Below are positions 1-10,189 of a stretch of DNA of 64,000 bases, in pieces. The notes beneath the pieces were generated by a model. The model had not been told where the DNA came from and searched no databases. It saw only the letters and a list, made by a program, of their open reading frames with translations. The DNA comes from Methanobrevibacter arboriphilus (GTDB lineage Archaea > Methanobacteriota > Methanobacteria > Methanobacteriales > Methanobacteriaceae). The stretch covers positions 1,963,292-2,027,291 of the forward strand of contig NZ_AP019779.1 of assembly GCF_019669925.1 (NCBI RefSeq). The letters run 5' to 3'. A program made the position numbers and the translations under genes. Each line of letters opens with the position of its first letter. The first letter of the stretch is position 1.

Positions 1-396
1 CTTTATTTTAATTTTATTTTAATTTCATTTTAAACTTATTTTAAACTTATTTTAAATTTACTTTAAATTTATTTTAATTTTTTTCTTATCTTAAAAAATT
101 TCTATCTTTAGATTATTATCTAGTTATATTTATTTTATTAGTTTTTTAGTAAATCTTAAATAGTTTTAATTAAAAATATTAGGATATAATTGTATTATTT
201 TAATTATAAGAATTATAAAATTCATTAGTTAAAATAATTTAATAAAGATATAAATCAATAATAAAAATTAATCAAGACAATGTTTAGAAAAATAATATTT
301 AGAAAGATAATATTTAGATATTTAATGATTTTTACTAAAAAATATCTTTTATTATCATGTTTCATAAATCTAATTGTGTAAAAATAAGGTGTGAAT
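1..396. other. AT-rich intergenic leader with short tandem repeats
   Basis: No coding potential is visible. Positions 1-80 hold a degenerate tandem repeat of about 10-12 bases (variants of TTTTAAACTTA). The rest is simple AT-rich sequence that must contain the promoter of the following LemA gene; I cannot single out a convincing TATA box. Confidence 0.6.
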
Positions 397-951
397 ATGT
401 GGTGGTTATACTTAATAATAGGAATAATTATAGTTATAATTCTTTTAGTTATAATGGGTTTATATAATGGTCTTGTTGGTGCAAGGAATAAGGTTAAAAA
501 TGGATGGGCTCAAATTGATGTTCAATTGAAAAGGAGGATAGATTTAGTTCCAAATCTAGTTGAAACTGTTAAAGGTTATGCAAGTCATGAAAAAACTGTA
601 TTCACTGATATTACTGAAGCAAGATCTAATTTAATGAATGCTGATTCTGTTAAAAAAGCTGAAGATGCTAATAATCAATTGACTGAAGCTATTAAATCTC
701 TTTTTGCGGTAGCTGAAAATTATCCTGATTTGAAAGCTAGTCAAAATTTCCAAGATTTACAGATGCAATTATCTGAAACTGAAGATAAAATAGCATATTC
801 TCGTCAGTTTTATAATGATACTGTTTTGATGTATAATAATAAGTGTCAGATGTTTCCATCAAATTTGATTGCTTCTTTATTCCATTTTAATGAAGCTGAT
901 TTCTTTGAAGCTAATGAATCTGATAAGGCAACTCCATCTGTTAAATTTTAG
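397..951 (+). CDS. LemA family protein
   Basis: Encodes a 184-residue LemA-family protein: one N-terminal membrane helix (about residues 3-23) followed by a long alpha-helical cytoplasmic or surface domain. The family hallmark, a conserved run with [16 protein letters not shown] soon after the helix, is present near residues 45-60. LemA function is not established; in many prokaryotes it sits next to a DUF2207/TPM-type membrane protein, exactly as here. The frame opens with GTG at 391, but the SD AAGGTG (386-391) lies five bases before ATG 397, so 397 is taken as the start. The next gene begins within about 30 bases, implying one operon. Confidence 0.88.
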   Translation: MWWLYLIIGIIIVIILLVIMGLYNGLVGARNKVKNGWAQIDVQLKRRIDLVPNLVETVKGYASHEKTVFTDITEARSNLMNADSVKKAEDANNQLTEAIKSLFAVAENYPDLKASQNFQDLQMQLSETEDKIAYSRQFYNDTVLMYNNKCQMFPSNLIASLFHFNEADFFEANESDKATPSVKF

Positions 952-977
952 TATTTTTGATAAAGAGGTTTTTATCT

Positions 978-2801
978 ATGGATAAAAAATCACTAATTCT
1001 TATATTTTTATTAGCTTTTATTTCTTTAGCTATTTTCACTAGTGTTAACTTTGCAGAGGATGGAGATAGAAGTTATTCTGTTCCATTTGCGAATATTAAT
1101 TTGTATATTCAAGAAAATGGTAGTATTCATGTAGTTGAAACATTACACTATTCTTTTTCTGGAACTTATCGTGGGGTTAATAGGTATATTCCCTTGAAAA
1201 CTGGAGAATCAATTGAAAATCTTAAAATAACTACGAAAGGTGCTTATTCTACATTTAATTCTAGTAGAAATGGTGATCAGGAAGATATAACTGTTTATTT
1301 ATATTCAAATTCTGAAAAAACAATTCCTATTACTAATAAAAACGTTGAAGTAACTTATGAGTATGATTTTTTAAATGTTATCAATTTATACAATGATGGA
1401 GCTACTCTTCATTATACTTTATGGGGAAGTGGATGGGACTTTAATTTAGGTAAACTCAATACATATGTTCATTTAAACAATAACACGGGGGTAAAATATT
1501 GGTTGAACCCTTCTGACTTAGTTTTAAATGATAATTGGGATGGAAATACTGTTAGATCTACTTCTAATCCGATAAATTCTGGAGATCTTCTTGAATTAAG
1601 GATGGTTTTACCTAAAAATTATTTTAATGATCCAGCTTATGCTAAAATTAATGAAGGAAATGGTGTAGCTAGCTTTGAAAATATACAAAAGGAATATGAA
1701 GATGGAATAAATTTTTTTGGAGTATTTTATAATGTTTTAGCTATACTCATGATTCTAATAGCTATTATTCCTGTTTTTATATACTTCAAATATGGAAGAG
1801 AACCTAAAATCACATATCAAGGGATTTATGAACATGAGCCTCCTACTAAAGAATCTCCTGCTTTTGTAAATGCATTATATAAGGGTAATGTTGGTTCTGT
1901 AGATATGAATGCTTTTAAAGCTACGATTTTAAATTTAGTAAACAAAAAATATATTAAAATGGAAAATTTTGATGATAATTATTCTGCTAAATCAAAAAAT
2001 GAAGATGAATCAAACAGTCCTTCTATAATTTTTGATGATAGTTTAGATAAGTCAAATCTTGAAAATTCCGAAAAAAGAGCTTTTGATGTTTTAAAAGTAT
2101 TTGCAGATAATCAAAATAAGCTTGATTTACATAAGTTTGAAAATGATATGAAAGATGAGTTTCATGCTAAAAAGTTCAGAGAGTATTTCAAAACTTGGTC
2201 TAGTGATGTTGAATATGAAGCAAATAGTGGTATTGAAAAACTCTTTATTTCTAAAGGATATGATCTAGCTCGTATAGTAGGATTTATAGGAATTGCTTTA
2301 TCAGGATTATTATTATTTTTAATATTAACTGGTTTTATACCATTTAACTTTGTTGAATCTTTAAGTAATTTATTTTATGCTTCAATTTTCTTGATTATAG
2401 TTTCTATTATAACTGTAATTTTACCTAATCATATTTTTGGGCGTTGGACTATTGAAGGTAGGGAAAATGAAGAAAAGTGGAATAATTTTAAAAAATATTT
2501 AAATGATTTTAGTTTGATTAAAGAACACCCTCCAAGTTCTATTGCCATATGGAATAAATATTTAGTTTATGCAACTGCATTAGGTGTTGCAAAATCTGTT
2601 CAAAAAGCTATGGAGAAATTAATACCTGGAGAAGTTTTGGATTCTAGTGATGGCTATATCTTTTATAGTTATGGTGGTACATACTTATTGTTTTCAAGCT
2701 TTGATTCTGGAATATCCACAGCTAATTCCGCTGATTCCAATTCTGGTGGAGGAGGAGGCTTTGGTGGAGGCTCTGGTGGTGGAGGTGGTGGGGCATTTTA
2801 A
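978..2801 (+). CDS. DUF2207 membrane protein with Gly-rich tail
   Basis: A 607-residue DUF2207 protein. It has an N-terminal signal/anchor helix (about residues 4-22), a large extracytoplasmic beta-rich domain to about residue 230, a membrane helix near 245-270, a charged cytoplasmic region, and two further helices near 430-480. The tail is almost pure Gly with a final AF, a feature shared with bacterial and archaeal LemA partners. The role is unknown; the pairing with LemA suggests an envelope function. An in-frame TTG at 957 could start it, but AAGAGG (963-968) is correctly spaced for ATG 978. Stop and SD follow the LemA stop closely, so the two are probably co-transcribed. Confidence 0.85.
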   Translation: MDKKSLILIFLLAFISLAIFTSVNFAEDGDRSYSVPFANINLYIQENGSIHVVETLHYSFSGTYRGVNRYIPLKTGESIENLKITTKGAYSTFNSSRNGDQEDITVYLYSNSEKTIPITNKNVEVTYEYDFLNVINLYNDGATLHYTLWGSGWDFNLGKLNTYVHLNNNTGVKYWLNPSDLVLNDNWDGNTVRSTSNPINSGDLLELRMVLPKNYFNDPAYAKINEGNGVASFENIQKEYEDGINFFGVFYNVLAILMILIAIIPVFIYFKYGREPKITYQGIYEHEPPTKESPAFVNALYKGNVGSVDMNAFKATILNLVNKKYIKMENFDDNYSAKSKNEDESNSPSIIFDDSLDKSNLENSEKRAFDVLKVFADNQNKLDLHKFENDMKDEFHAKKFREYFKTWSSDVEYEANSGIEKLFISKGYDLARIVGFIGIALSGLLLFLILTGFIPFNFVESLSNLFYASIFLIIVSIITVILPNHIFGRWTIEGRENEEKWNNFKKYLNDFSLIKEHPPSSIAIWNKYLVYATALGVAKSVQKAMEKLIPGEVLDSSDGYIFYSYGGTYLLFSSFDSGISTANSADSNSGGGGGFGGGSGGGGGGAF

Positions 2802-2921
2802 TGTTCCCTCATTTTCTTAATCAATCTTTAATTATTTATTTTTAATGTATTTAGTATTATTTGTAATGTGTATTGTATTAATTATAATGCTATTGTTAGT
2901 TATAGTATATTTGGAGATAAT

Positions 2922-3365
2922 ATGTGGAATGATTTTGGAGAATATATAGTTAGTTATTGTAATAAGATTAATGATAAATATGAGGATTCTAACTGTAAAA
3001 TTATTGAAATAGCTATTGGAAAATTCTTTGGAGTTTCAAATTATCTTATCAATTGTTCTAATTGTAGTAATATAAATTTTATAGCGACTGATATTAATCC
3101 TTCAAATAAAAATATTCTTTTTGATGATATTAGAAATCCTAATATGGATATTTACCGTGGAGCTGATTTAATATATTCTATTCGCCCTCCACAAGAAATT
3201 CAACCTTATATTGAGAATATTTCATCTGAAATTGGTGCTGATCTGATTGTTAAACCTTTATTCAATGAAGATTTAAATTTAAATTTAAAAATGAGGCTTG
3301 TTAACTTTAAAAAAGCTATTTTTTATGAAAGTAAAAGTATTCAAGATATAAAAACAAAACATTAA
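2922..3365 (+). CDS. UPF0146 family protein
   Basis: A 147-residue protein matching UPF0146, a small archaeal family with a Rossmann-like, methyltransferase-resembling core. The family signature is visible in order: an IIEIAIGKF segment near residue 30, the TDINP strand-end motif near residue 57, and GADLIYSIRPPQEI near residue 84, where methyltransferases would keep a catalytic loop. No function is established. The open frame begins earlier (2868), but GGAG (2913-2916) sits before ATG 2922, which gives the usual N-terminus MWNDFGEYI. It lies about 120 bases after the DUF2207 gene and may have its own promoter. Confidence 0.8.
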   Translation: MWNDFGEYIVSYCNKINDKYEDSNCKIIEIAIGKFFGVSNYLINCSNCSNINFIATDINPSNKNILFDDIRNPNMDIYRGADLIYSIRPPQEIQPYIENISSEIGADLIVKPLFNEDLNLNLKMRLVNFKKAIFYESKSIQDIKTKH

Positions 3366-4004
3366 CTTTTTATTATATTATTAGCTTTAATATGCTTATT
3401 AATAATTCTAAAAATATTTTTAGTAATATATTTTACAATACTTTTAGTAATATATTTAAAATACTTTTAGTAATATTTTTAATAATATCTTTAATAGTAT
3501 CTTTAATACTATTTTTAATAATATTTTTATTATTATCTTTTATTATTATTTTTTATAATATTTTTCAATAATCTTAAATAATCTTAAATAATTTTAATAT
3601 TCTAATATTCTAATATTTTTAATATTTTTTATTATTATTTTATTATTATTTTCATTGTTATTTTTAATATTACTTTTATTGTTATTTTTATTATTATTTC
3701 TTATTTTTAACTTTTAAATTATAAAAATATAAAAACTATAAAAATCAATATGTATAAGCATAATTATTAATAAATATGAATAATCATAATTATTTAATTA
3801 ATTTTATTTTAATAAATAATTATTCTTTATTTGTTGTTAATCGGAGATATAGTGGTTTAATTATATAATATATTAGTTTAATTATACAATATACTAATTA
3901 ATAATATAATAAAGTAATTATGATAAAGTAATTATTAATTATATATTAAATTATATGGATATAGCAATTTAATTTATATTTTATTATAAGGAATAAGGGA
4001 TTTA
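3366..4004. repeat. AT-rich gap with degenerate TTTTAGTAATAT/TTTAATA repeats
   Basis: No gene is visible. The first 300 bases consist of imperfect short repeats (TTTTAGTAATATNT, TTATTATTTTTAT). The last 150 bases carry several TATA-like stretches that could serve the P-type ATPase promoter, none distinctive. Confidence 0.6.
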
Positions 4005-6683
4005 ATGACTAGTTTAGATAAGATTTTTAAAAAATATGAAACTGGTGCTAATGGTTTAACTCATGATGAAGCTAATATTCGTTTAGCTAAATATGGTAAG
4101 AATGAATTAGAGGAAGATGAAAAGGATCATCCTATTAAACTATTTTTTATGCAGTTTGTAGATATATTAATTGCTCTTTTAATAGTAGCAGCTATAGCAG
4201 CATTTTTTGTAGGAGAAGTTGTTGATTCTATAGTAATTCTAATAGTTGTAATATTAAACGCGGTTATTGGATTTATTCAAGAATATCGTGCTGAAAAAGC
4301 TATGGAAAAATTAAAAAGTTTAGTATCTACAGAAGCAGTAGTAAAGCGAGATGGGGAATTTGAGAAAATATCTGGAACTGAACTTACTATTGGAGATATT
4401 GTTGTTGTGGAAGAAGGAGATAAGATTCCTGCAGACCTTATGATGATTGAAACATCTGATTTAAAGATAGATGAATCTTCTCTTACTGGAGAATCTTTAC
4501 CTGTACTTAAAGACAGTAATAGTGATATCAGCTATAAAGGTAGTGGTGTTGAAGGTAATGAAGATGCTATTTTAAATATTGATAAAGGGTCTCATGATGA
4601 AAATGTAAGAAAGAGATTTTCTTATATGGATTCTAATGTTATCTCTGGTAGAGGTATGGGTATTGTAATAGCTATTGGTATGAATACTTCTATTGGTAAA
4701 ATAGCTGAAATGATTCAGGATGAAGATACAAAAACACCATTACAAGAGAAAATAGCTAATTTAAGTAAAACACTAGGGCTTATAGCTGTTGTTGTTTGTG
4801 TACTTGTTTTTGCTTTACAATTTTTCCAAGGGCATGATCTTGTTTCAACATTCATGACTGCTGTTTCCTTAGCTGTTGCTGCTGTACCTGAAGGTCTTCC
4901 AGCCATTTTAACACTTACTCTTGCATTAGGAATGCAACAAATGGCTAAGTCTAATGCTGTTGTTAGAAAGCTTTTAGCTGTTGAGACTCTTGGGTCTTGT
5001 ACTGTTGTTTGTACTGATAAAACTGGAACTCTTACCTTAAACAAGATGACTGTAAGGGATGCAAAGTTTACTAATGAGAAAAAAGCACTTGAAATTTGTG
5101 CTTTGTGTAATAATTCAAGTATTAAGGATGGAAAAATAATTGGAGATCCAACTGATGCAGCAATAATGTTGTATGGTGAAGATAATGGATATTTAAAATC
5201 TGATCTTGAAAATAATTATCCAAGAATTAAAGAAATCCCATTGGATAGTGTTAGAAAAAGAATGACTACTATTCATGAAAGAAGAGATAATAATGTTAAT
5301 AATACTAATGTTTCAGATATAATCACCGATAATAATTTGTATGTTTTTAGTAAAGGTGCTCCAGAAATCATTTTAAGCTTATGTAAATATGTAGATAATG
5401 ATGGAACTATTGAAATTCTTGATGATGAAACTAAGGAAACTATTAGTAATAATATCAAGGGGATGACAAGTTCAGCCCTTAGAGTTTTAGCACTTGCTTA
5501 TAAAAAAGTTGAAAAAAATAATAATTATAAAGTTAGTGATAAAGATATTGATCTTGGTAATGATAGTATTAACAACTTAATTGAAGATCCTGATGAGGTT
5601 GAAAAAGACCTTATATTTGTTGGTTTAGCTGGAATGATGGATCCTCCAAGACAAGAAGCTAAAGATGCAGTCGCATCATGTAAAACAGCTGGAATAAAAG
5701 TTGTAATGATTACAGGAGATCATCAATCTACAGCATCATCAATCGCACGAGAAATTGGGATTTTCACTGATGGAAAAGTTTTAACTGGTGCAGAACTTGA
5801 TAAACTTGATGAAAATCAGTTTATGGATGTAGTACAAGATGTTCAAGTATATGCTAGAGTATATCCAGAACAAAAAGTTAGAATTGTTGAAGCTCTTCAA
5901 AAACATAAGAATGTTGTTTCAATGACTGGTGATGGGGTGAATGATGCTCCTGCACTTAAAAAAGCTTCAATTGGAGTAGCTATGGGAAGTGGAACTGATG
6001 TTTCAAAAGAATCATCTGATATGATTATTCAAGATGATAACTTTGCAACTATTGTTCAAGCTATTAAAGAAGGAAGGAAAATATTCGATAATATAAAACG
6101 TTTTGTTAAGTTCCAAGTTTCAACAAATGTTGGAGCTATCTTAACAATTGTTTCTGCATCTTTACTTAGCTTACCAATCCCATTCAACCCTATTCAGATT
6201 CTTTGGATAAACATTATAATGGATGGACCTCCTGCTCAATCACTTGGTACAGAAGGTGCTGAAGAGAATATAATGAATAGAGCACCAGAAAAAGGAAACA
6301 TATTAAACAAAAACACCCTCACTAGGATAATTATTGCAGGTGTTGTAATGGCCGTTGGTACTTTAGCTCTTTATTTCTATGAATTGAGTTCTACTGATGG
6401 AAATATAAAAATAGCAACTACTGTTGCTTTTACAGTATTTGTAATGTATCAACTATTCAATGCAATCAACAATAGGGCAAATTCAAATGAGAAAAATAAC
6501 TTTTTCTGGATAGCTATTTCAATTTCATTTTTATTACAACTCTTAGTAATTTATTTACCTTATTTACAAGGAATTTTCAGAACAACTGCAATAGGTATTA
6601 TCGAATGGATACTAATTGTAATTGTAGCTGCCACCATTCTTGTTTCTGAGAAAATTTTGAATAGATTTATGACTAAAAATTAA
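4005..6683 (+). CDS. Cation-translocating P-type ATPase (Ca2+/PMCA-SERCA type)
   Basis: A full-length 892-residue P-type ATPase. An N-terminal cation-ATPase domain is followed by membrane pair M1-M2, an actuator domain with TGES (161-164), M3-M4 with the ion-site motif PEGLP (295-299), the phosphorylation motif DKTGT with Asp338, a nucleotide-binding domain, the hinge GDGVND starting at residue 642, and a C-terminal helix bundle. The PEGLP motif and overall length are those of P2A/P2B Ca2+ pumps rather than heavy-metal pumps; the exact ion is inference. There is no N-terminal metal-binding domain. ATG 4005 is preceded by a purine-rich AAGGG. It is monocistronic or weakly linked to the next gene 27 bases on. 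Confidence 0.92.
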   Translation: MTSLDKIFKKYETGANGLTHDEANIRLAKYGKNELEEDEKDHPIKLFFMQFVDILIALLIVAAIAAFFVGEVVDSIVILIVVILNAVIGFIQEYRAEKAMEKLKSLVSTEAVVKRDGEFEKISGTELTIGDIVVVEEGDKIPADLMMIETSDLKIDESSLTGESLPVLKDSNSDISYKGSGVEGNEDAILNIDKGSHDENVRKRFSYMDSNVISGRGMGIVIAIGMNTSIGKIAEMIQDEDTKTPLQEKIANLSKTLGLIAVVVCVLVFALQFFQGHDLVSTFMTAVSLAVAAVPEGLPAILTLTLALGMQQMAKSNAVVRKLLAVETLGSCTVVCTDKTGTLTLNKMTVRDAKFTNEKKALEICALCNNSSIKDGKIIGDPTDAAIMLYGEDNGYLKSDLENNYPRIKEIPLDSVRKRMTTIHERRDNNVNNTNVSDIITDNNLYVFSKGAPEIILSLCKYVDNDGTIEILDDETKETISNNIKGMTSSALRVLALAYKKVEKNNNYKVSDKDIDLGNDSINNLIEDPDEVEKDLIFVGLAGMMDPPRQEAKDAVASCKTAGIKVVMITGDHQSTASSIAREIGIFTDGKVLTGAELDKLDENQFMDVVQDVQVYARVYPEQKVRIVEALQKHKNVVSMTGDGVNDAPALKKASIGVAMGSGTDVSKESSDMIIQDDNFATIVQAIKEGRKIFDNIKRFVKFQVSTNVGAILTIVSASLLSLPIPFNPIQILWINIIMDGPPAQSLGTEGAEENIMNRAPEKGNILNKNTLTRIIIAGVVMAVGTLALYFYELSSTDGNIKIATTVAFTVFVMYQLFNAINNRANSNEKNNFFWIAISISFLLQLLVIYLPYLQGIFRTTAIGIIEWILIVIVAATILVSEKILNRFMTKN

Positions 6684-6722
6684 TATATATATAATAGGAA
6701 TGTTTAATTTATGGGGAATATA

Positions 6723-7760
6723 ATGAATAATAATTCATATAGGCTAAGAATTTTTTTAATGGGTGGAACAAAAGATTCTATTAATATAATTAAATTTCTA
6801 AGACATGAATATTCTTCTAAATATTCTCCTTATATTTTAACTACAACTACTACTGATTATGGTGCTAAATTAGCTAAAGATGCAGGTTCGAATCAGGTAA
6901 TAGGTAAGCCTTTACCTAAAGAAGAAATACTTAATATTATCACTGATCTTAATAGTAATAATAACAAGAATACAGATAGTAATATTATTAATAATAACTT
7001 TAATAATAGTAATATTATTAATAATAAAAATAATACTAATACTATCAATATCAATAATAACATTAATAATAATAAGTATACTGATATTAATAATAAAAAT
7101 AATGCTAGTAGTGATATTAATAATAGTAATATAAATAATAATTTTAATAATACTAATAATATTCATAATAATTTTAATGTTTTTATTGATGCAACTCACC
7201 CATTTGCATCTAATGTTACATCAACTGCAATAGAGTGTTCTAAAATAGCTAAGATTCCTTACATACGTTTTGAAAGGCCCGATGTTGATTATTCAGAATT
7301 TAAGGATTCAATAATATTTGTTGATTCTTTTGAAGAAACAGGAAAATTACTCTCTAATGATTTCAAATCTAAAAATATCCTTCATTTAGCAGGTGTAAAT
7401 ACTATTGAAACAGTTTTAAAATATGGTAAACTAGACTTAAAAAACTTTTTTGTAAGAGTTCTTCCAGTTAAATCTTCTATTGAAAAATGTAACTTTCTTG
7501 GAATTAATGGTGAGAATATAATAGCAATGCAGGGAGTGTTTTCAAAAGAGTTTAATAAATCATTAATGAAAGAATTAGATGTTGATGTTATTATTACTAA
7601 AGAAAGTGGTGAAATTGGTGGTGCTCCTTCAAAAATAGAAGCTGCACATGAACTAGGAATTGATGTTATATTAGTAAACAGACCTAAGATTAATAATTTA
7701 GATTCTAAAAATATTGTGAATAATTTATCTGAATTAAAAATATTTTTGGATTCATTATAA
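6723..7760 (+). CDS. cbiJ: Precorrin-6A/cobalt-precorrin-6A reductase with Asn-rich insert
   Basis: CobK/CbiJ reduces (cobalt-)precorrin-6A in corrin ring synthesis. The N-terminal FLMGGTKDS nucleotide-binding loop, the IDATHPFA motif followed by PYIRFERP, and the late VIITKESGEIGG(A) motif are all present. Between about residues 76 and 151 an Asn-dominated, low-complexity stretch (nt 6950-7175) separates the first strand-helix units from the DATHPFA block; normal family members (about 250 residues) lack it, and removing it restores usual length. ATG 6723 has GGGGA five bases upstream; an earlier ATG at 6711 is possible. It follows the P-type ATPase gene closely but is functionally unrelated. 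Confidence 0.87.
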   Translation: MNNNSYRLRIFLMGGTKDSINIIKFLRHEYSSKYSPYILTTTTTDYGAKLAKDAGSNQVIGKPLPKEEILNIITDLNSNNNKNTDSNIINNNFNNSNIINNKNNTNTININNNINNNKYTDINNKNNASSDINNSNINNNFNNTNNIHNNFNVFIDATHPFASNVTSTAIECSKIAKIPYIRFERPDVDYSEFKDSIIFVDSFEETGKLLSNDFKSKNILHLAGVNTIETVLKYGKLDLKNFFVRVLPVKSSIEKCNFLGINGENIIAMQGVFSKEFNKSLMKELDVDVIITKESGEIGGAPSKIEAAHELGIDVILVNRPKINNLDSKNIVNNLSELKIFLDSL

Positions 7761-8386
7761 TTCTTAATAACCTCTAAATCAATTATTTCATTTATTGGCT
7801 AAGCTTTTTAAGTATTTTTTTTGCATAAATTTTCAATTTTTTAACTTTTTTATAGGCTTGTTTTTTGTAGTGAATGCTTACTTTTATATATGATGTCAAT
7901 ATAATAATATAATTGTTATTGTACTGAATGAAATTTATATAATAATGATGAGGTTTTTGTTTGAGACATTTATTTATTATATTTTGTCTTTGATAGGATG
8001 ATGAATCTCTTTCTTTTTTTATTTTCTTTAAAAAGAGATTGTTTGCTTTGATAAAATTATATTAAATTTATGTTTTGTTTTTCATTAATTTATTCATTAA
8101 TATTTTCTTAATAAAAGAATTATTAATAAAAGAAAGGTGAGAAGATTCTAATTAAAAAATAAATGCTCATGTTTTTAGTTATTGATGTGAATTCAATAGA
8201 ATGTATTGACAATAGTATTTCCTTAAAATAATAGATAAAGATACACATTGATAAAAACACTCTATGATACTTTATATGGTATTTAATATAAAAATAAGGG
8301 GCTTGAAGAAACCATCAACCATACAATAGCGAATTAAATAGTATTAAACATAAAATAGATAATCGGATGATATATGAGGTAATCAA
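7761..8386. other. Intergenic region with hairpins
   Basis: No gene is found. A 9-bp stem (AATCTCTTT 8003-8011 with AAAGAGATT 8032-8040) and a small palindrome (TCAATA 8193-8198 with TATTGA 8204-8209) stand out. Two SD-like sequences (GAGGT near 7951, AAGGGG near 8297) lead only into ORFs of fewer than 15 codons. Confidence 0.5.
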
Positions 8387-8890
8387 ATGAGAAAATTGTA
8401 TATAATTATAGGAATTATAGTTATAATTGGAATAGTAGCCATTGGATCAATAGCTTTCATCTTTAACTCTATAATGAGTGGGGCTGATACTTCTGATTGG
8501 GTAGATAAAGATCTTGCAGAGTTAAAGTTTAAACTACCACAAAATCTCGGCAATGGTGAAATTTATGAAGATAATGATACTGAAAATGGAAATATAGAAC
8601 ATATTTATGAAGTTGCAGATAAGAAATTCATAATACAAGTTTTTAAAAATGATGAAGATTCATCTTTGTGGGATGAAAATCTTGCTTCTCTTAGAAAGGA
8701 AAGCGCAGATACAGAAAGTTTCACGATAAATGAAAACCATTTAGAAATTTTTTCAAATGTCGAAGGTGATGAATTAAATTATGCTTTATTCAATGCAGGA
8801 GACAATAAAGTAATTATATCCTATCCAGATGATATAAGCATTCCTGTAATTAAATCTATTGCATACTCTTTCTTTGATCTTAATAAATAG
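8387..8890 (+). CDS. Small membrane-anchored protein of unknown function
   Basis: Encodes 167 residues. A hydrophobic helix (about residues 4-27) anchors an acidic extracytoplasmic domain of about 135 residues, rich in Asp, Glu and Asn and without cysteine. I do not recognise the family. Length and layout (uncleaved helix plus small alternating beta-like domain) resemble many methanogen surface hypotheticals. ATG 8387 is preceded by GAGGTAAT, a good SD. A strong hairpin with a T-run follows the stop, so the gene looks monocistronic. Confidence 0.75.
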   Translation: MRKLYIIIGIIVIIGIVAIGSIAFIFNSIMSGADTSDWVDKDLAELKFKLPQNLGNGEIYEDNDTENGNIEHIYEVADKKFIIQVFKNDEDSSLWDENLASLRKESADTESFTINENHLEIFSNVEGDELNYALFNAGDNKVIISYPDDISIPVIKSIAYSFFDLNK

Positions 8891-8906
8891 AATAATATCT
8901 TTTTTT

Positions 8907-8946
8907 AGAAAGTCGATTATTAAATGGACTTCCACTTTCTTTTTTT
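8907..8946 (+). terminator. Hairpin plus T-run after the 8387 gene
   Basis: AGAAAGT (8907-8913) pairs with ACTTTCT (8934-8940), and a run of six further T residues follows directly. It begins 17 bases after the stop codon, so it fits an intrinsic terminator. Confidence 0.6.
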
Positions 8947-9084
8947 GATATATTCTTTATTAATATCTTTAATTTATCTTTAATTTATATATTAAGGTTT
9001 ATTAATCTTTTATATAATTATTATGCAATTTATTCTAATATAGAACTTTTTTATTTTAATTAATACAGTAAATAATTATTTTAT

Positions 9085-9111
9085 ATTATTATTATTATTA
9101 TTATTATTATT
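9085..9111. repeat. (ATT)9 microsatellite
   Basis: An uninterrupted ATT trinucleotide tract in non-coding sequence, the same repeat type that encodes Asn-rich tracts inside several genes of the window. Confidence 0.85.
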
Positions 9112-9150
9112 TTTGAAGAAGTAAGATTTAATAACCATTTTGGTATTTAA

Positions 9151-9472
9151 ACATTCAAAATTATACTTGTTTTAAATTGTACTAATGATAATGCCGATTT
9201 TAAAAAATTACATGTGAAAATAGTGGTTTATGGTAATAATAATCATAATAATCTTTTTGGGGAATATTCTACTGACTTAATTCCTGTGAATATTTTAGAT
9301 AGTGAAAACAATATAACTTTAGCTATTGGTGAATTATGGATTAACCAATAAATAACAACCCACCAATATTGACAATCCATAACAGGCTTTACTAGGAAAT
9401 AAACTGATGTAACTCTTAATGGCAGTGATTTTAGTGTTAATCGCAAGTCTTGGTTTATTAGCTCGTAAATAA
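9151..9472 (+). pseudogene. Remnant of an adhesin-like surface protein gene
   Basis: Two pieces of coding sequence survive. From 9151 to 9351, 66 codons with no start read like an extracellular beta-domain (segments HVKIVVYGNN and NLFGEYSTDLIPVNI). From 9419 to 9472, the sequence MAVILVLIASLGLLARK and a stop is a near copy of the C-terminal membrane anchor of the adhesin ending at 50533 (AVILILLASLGLLSYKKSK). Stops and frame changes separate them and no signal peptide is present. This is the 3' end of a degraded adhesin-like gene; the upstream part is gone. Confidence 0.7.
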
Positions 9473-9615
9473 TAAAATATAAATTGTTTTAGTTTTGTTT
9501 TAATTATTCTACCAAAAATTTTTTTAAAAGTAGTATTCAATAATTTGAAAATATGAATTAGTTATAAAAATAAATTATTATAAAAATAGTAAATTATCAT
9601 AATAAATATAAACAT

Positions 9616-9644
9616 AAAAAGAACATCAAAAGATGTTACTTTTT
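9616..9644. terminator. Stable hairpin after adhesin remnant
   Basis: AAAAAG-AACATC (9616-9627), an AAAA loop, then GATGTT-A-CTTTTT (9632-9644) form a 12-bp stem with one bulged A. It may be the old terminator of the decayed adhesin or a small structured RNA. Confidence 0.45.
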
Positions 9645-10189
9645 ATATTTGGTGTTTGATCGAATCCGCCTTTCAATCTACAACTAGTAAATTACATATA
9701 AAACTATGAAAATTCATCTGATAAATAACTCTTATAAAATTCATCTTTTTAATAGTTTTATTAACAATGTAACTTAACTTCACTTCTTTTATTAATTGTG
9801 CATACTATATAAAGGTTTTGGTTTATTTTTAAAAAAAACCATTGATTTGTGCTCTTTTTAAGAAATAAAGAAGCATTAAAAGGAATTGGATTAACTATAT
9901 TAACATCTCAAAGATTTATACTTTATTTCAGCTAAATCAGCATGACTATGACATATTCTATAAAATAAGACCTTATCTAACCTTTTAATAATTCTAAATT
10001 TTATTTTAAAAATCTTTTTTTTATTAATTCATCTCTTAAAAGTTATTATAAGTATCAATAGAATTTTTTTCATGTAAAAAATCTGTTAATACTCTTTATT
10101 TTTTCATTAACCTTCTTTTTACTGTATTAATCTTTTTAATTCTTTTTTAAAATATTTTTATTTAAATTAACATAAAAAATAATTTTTTA

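Larger units (their letters stand above)
8891..10189. other. 1.3-kb gene-poor region with decayed genes
   Basis: Apart from the terminator, an (ATT)n tract (9085-9111), two adhesin-like remnants and a hairpin (entered separately), I find no intact gene. Between about 9840 and 9980, short coding-like runs interrupted by stops may be another decayed gene, but I cannot identify it. Confidence 0.5.

Noticed and set aside
6895-6904. A GGTTCGAATC stretch like a tRNA T-loop
   Set aside because: It is inside the CobK coding frame (residues AGSNQ), with no acceptor stem, anticodon arm or CCA-compatible end around it.
6912-7199. An Ile-rich minus-strand ORF across CobK
   Set aside because: It is simply the complement of the Asn-codon tract (ATT/AAT).
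9655-9675. GATCGAATCCGCC, resembling a tRNA 3' half
   Set aside because: No matching D- or anticodon arm upstream and no 7-bp acceptor stem could be formed.
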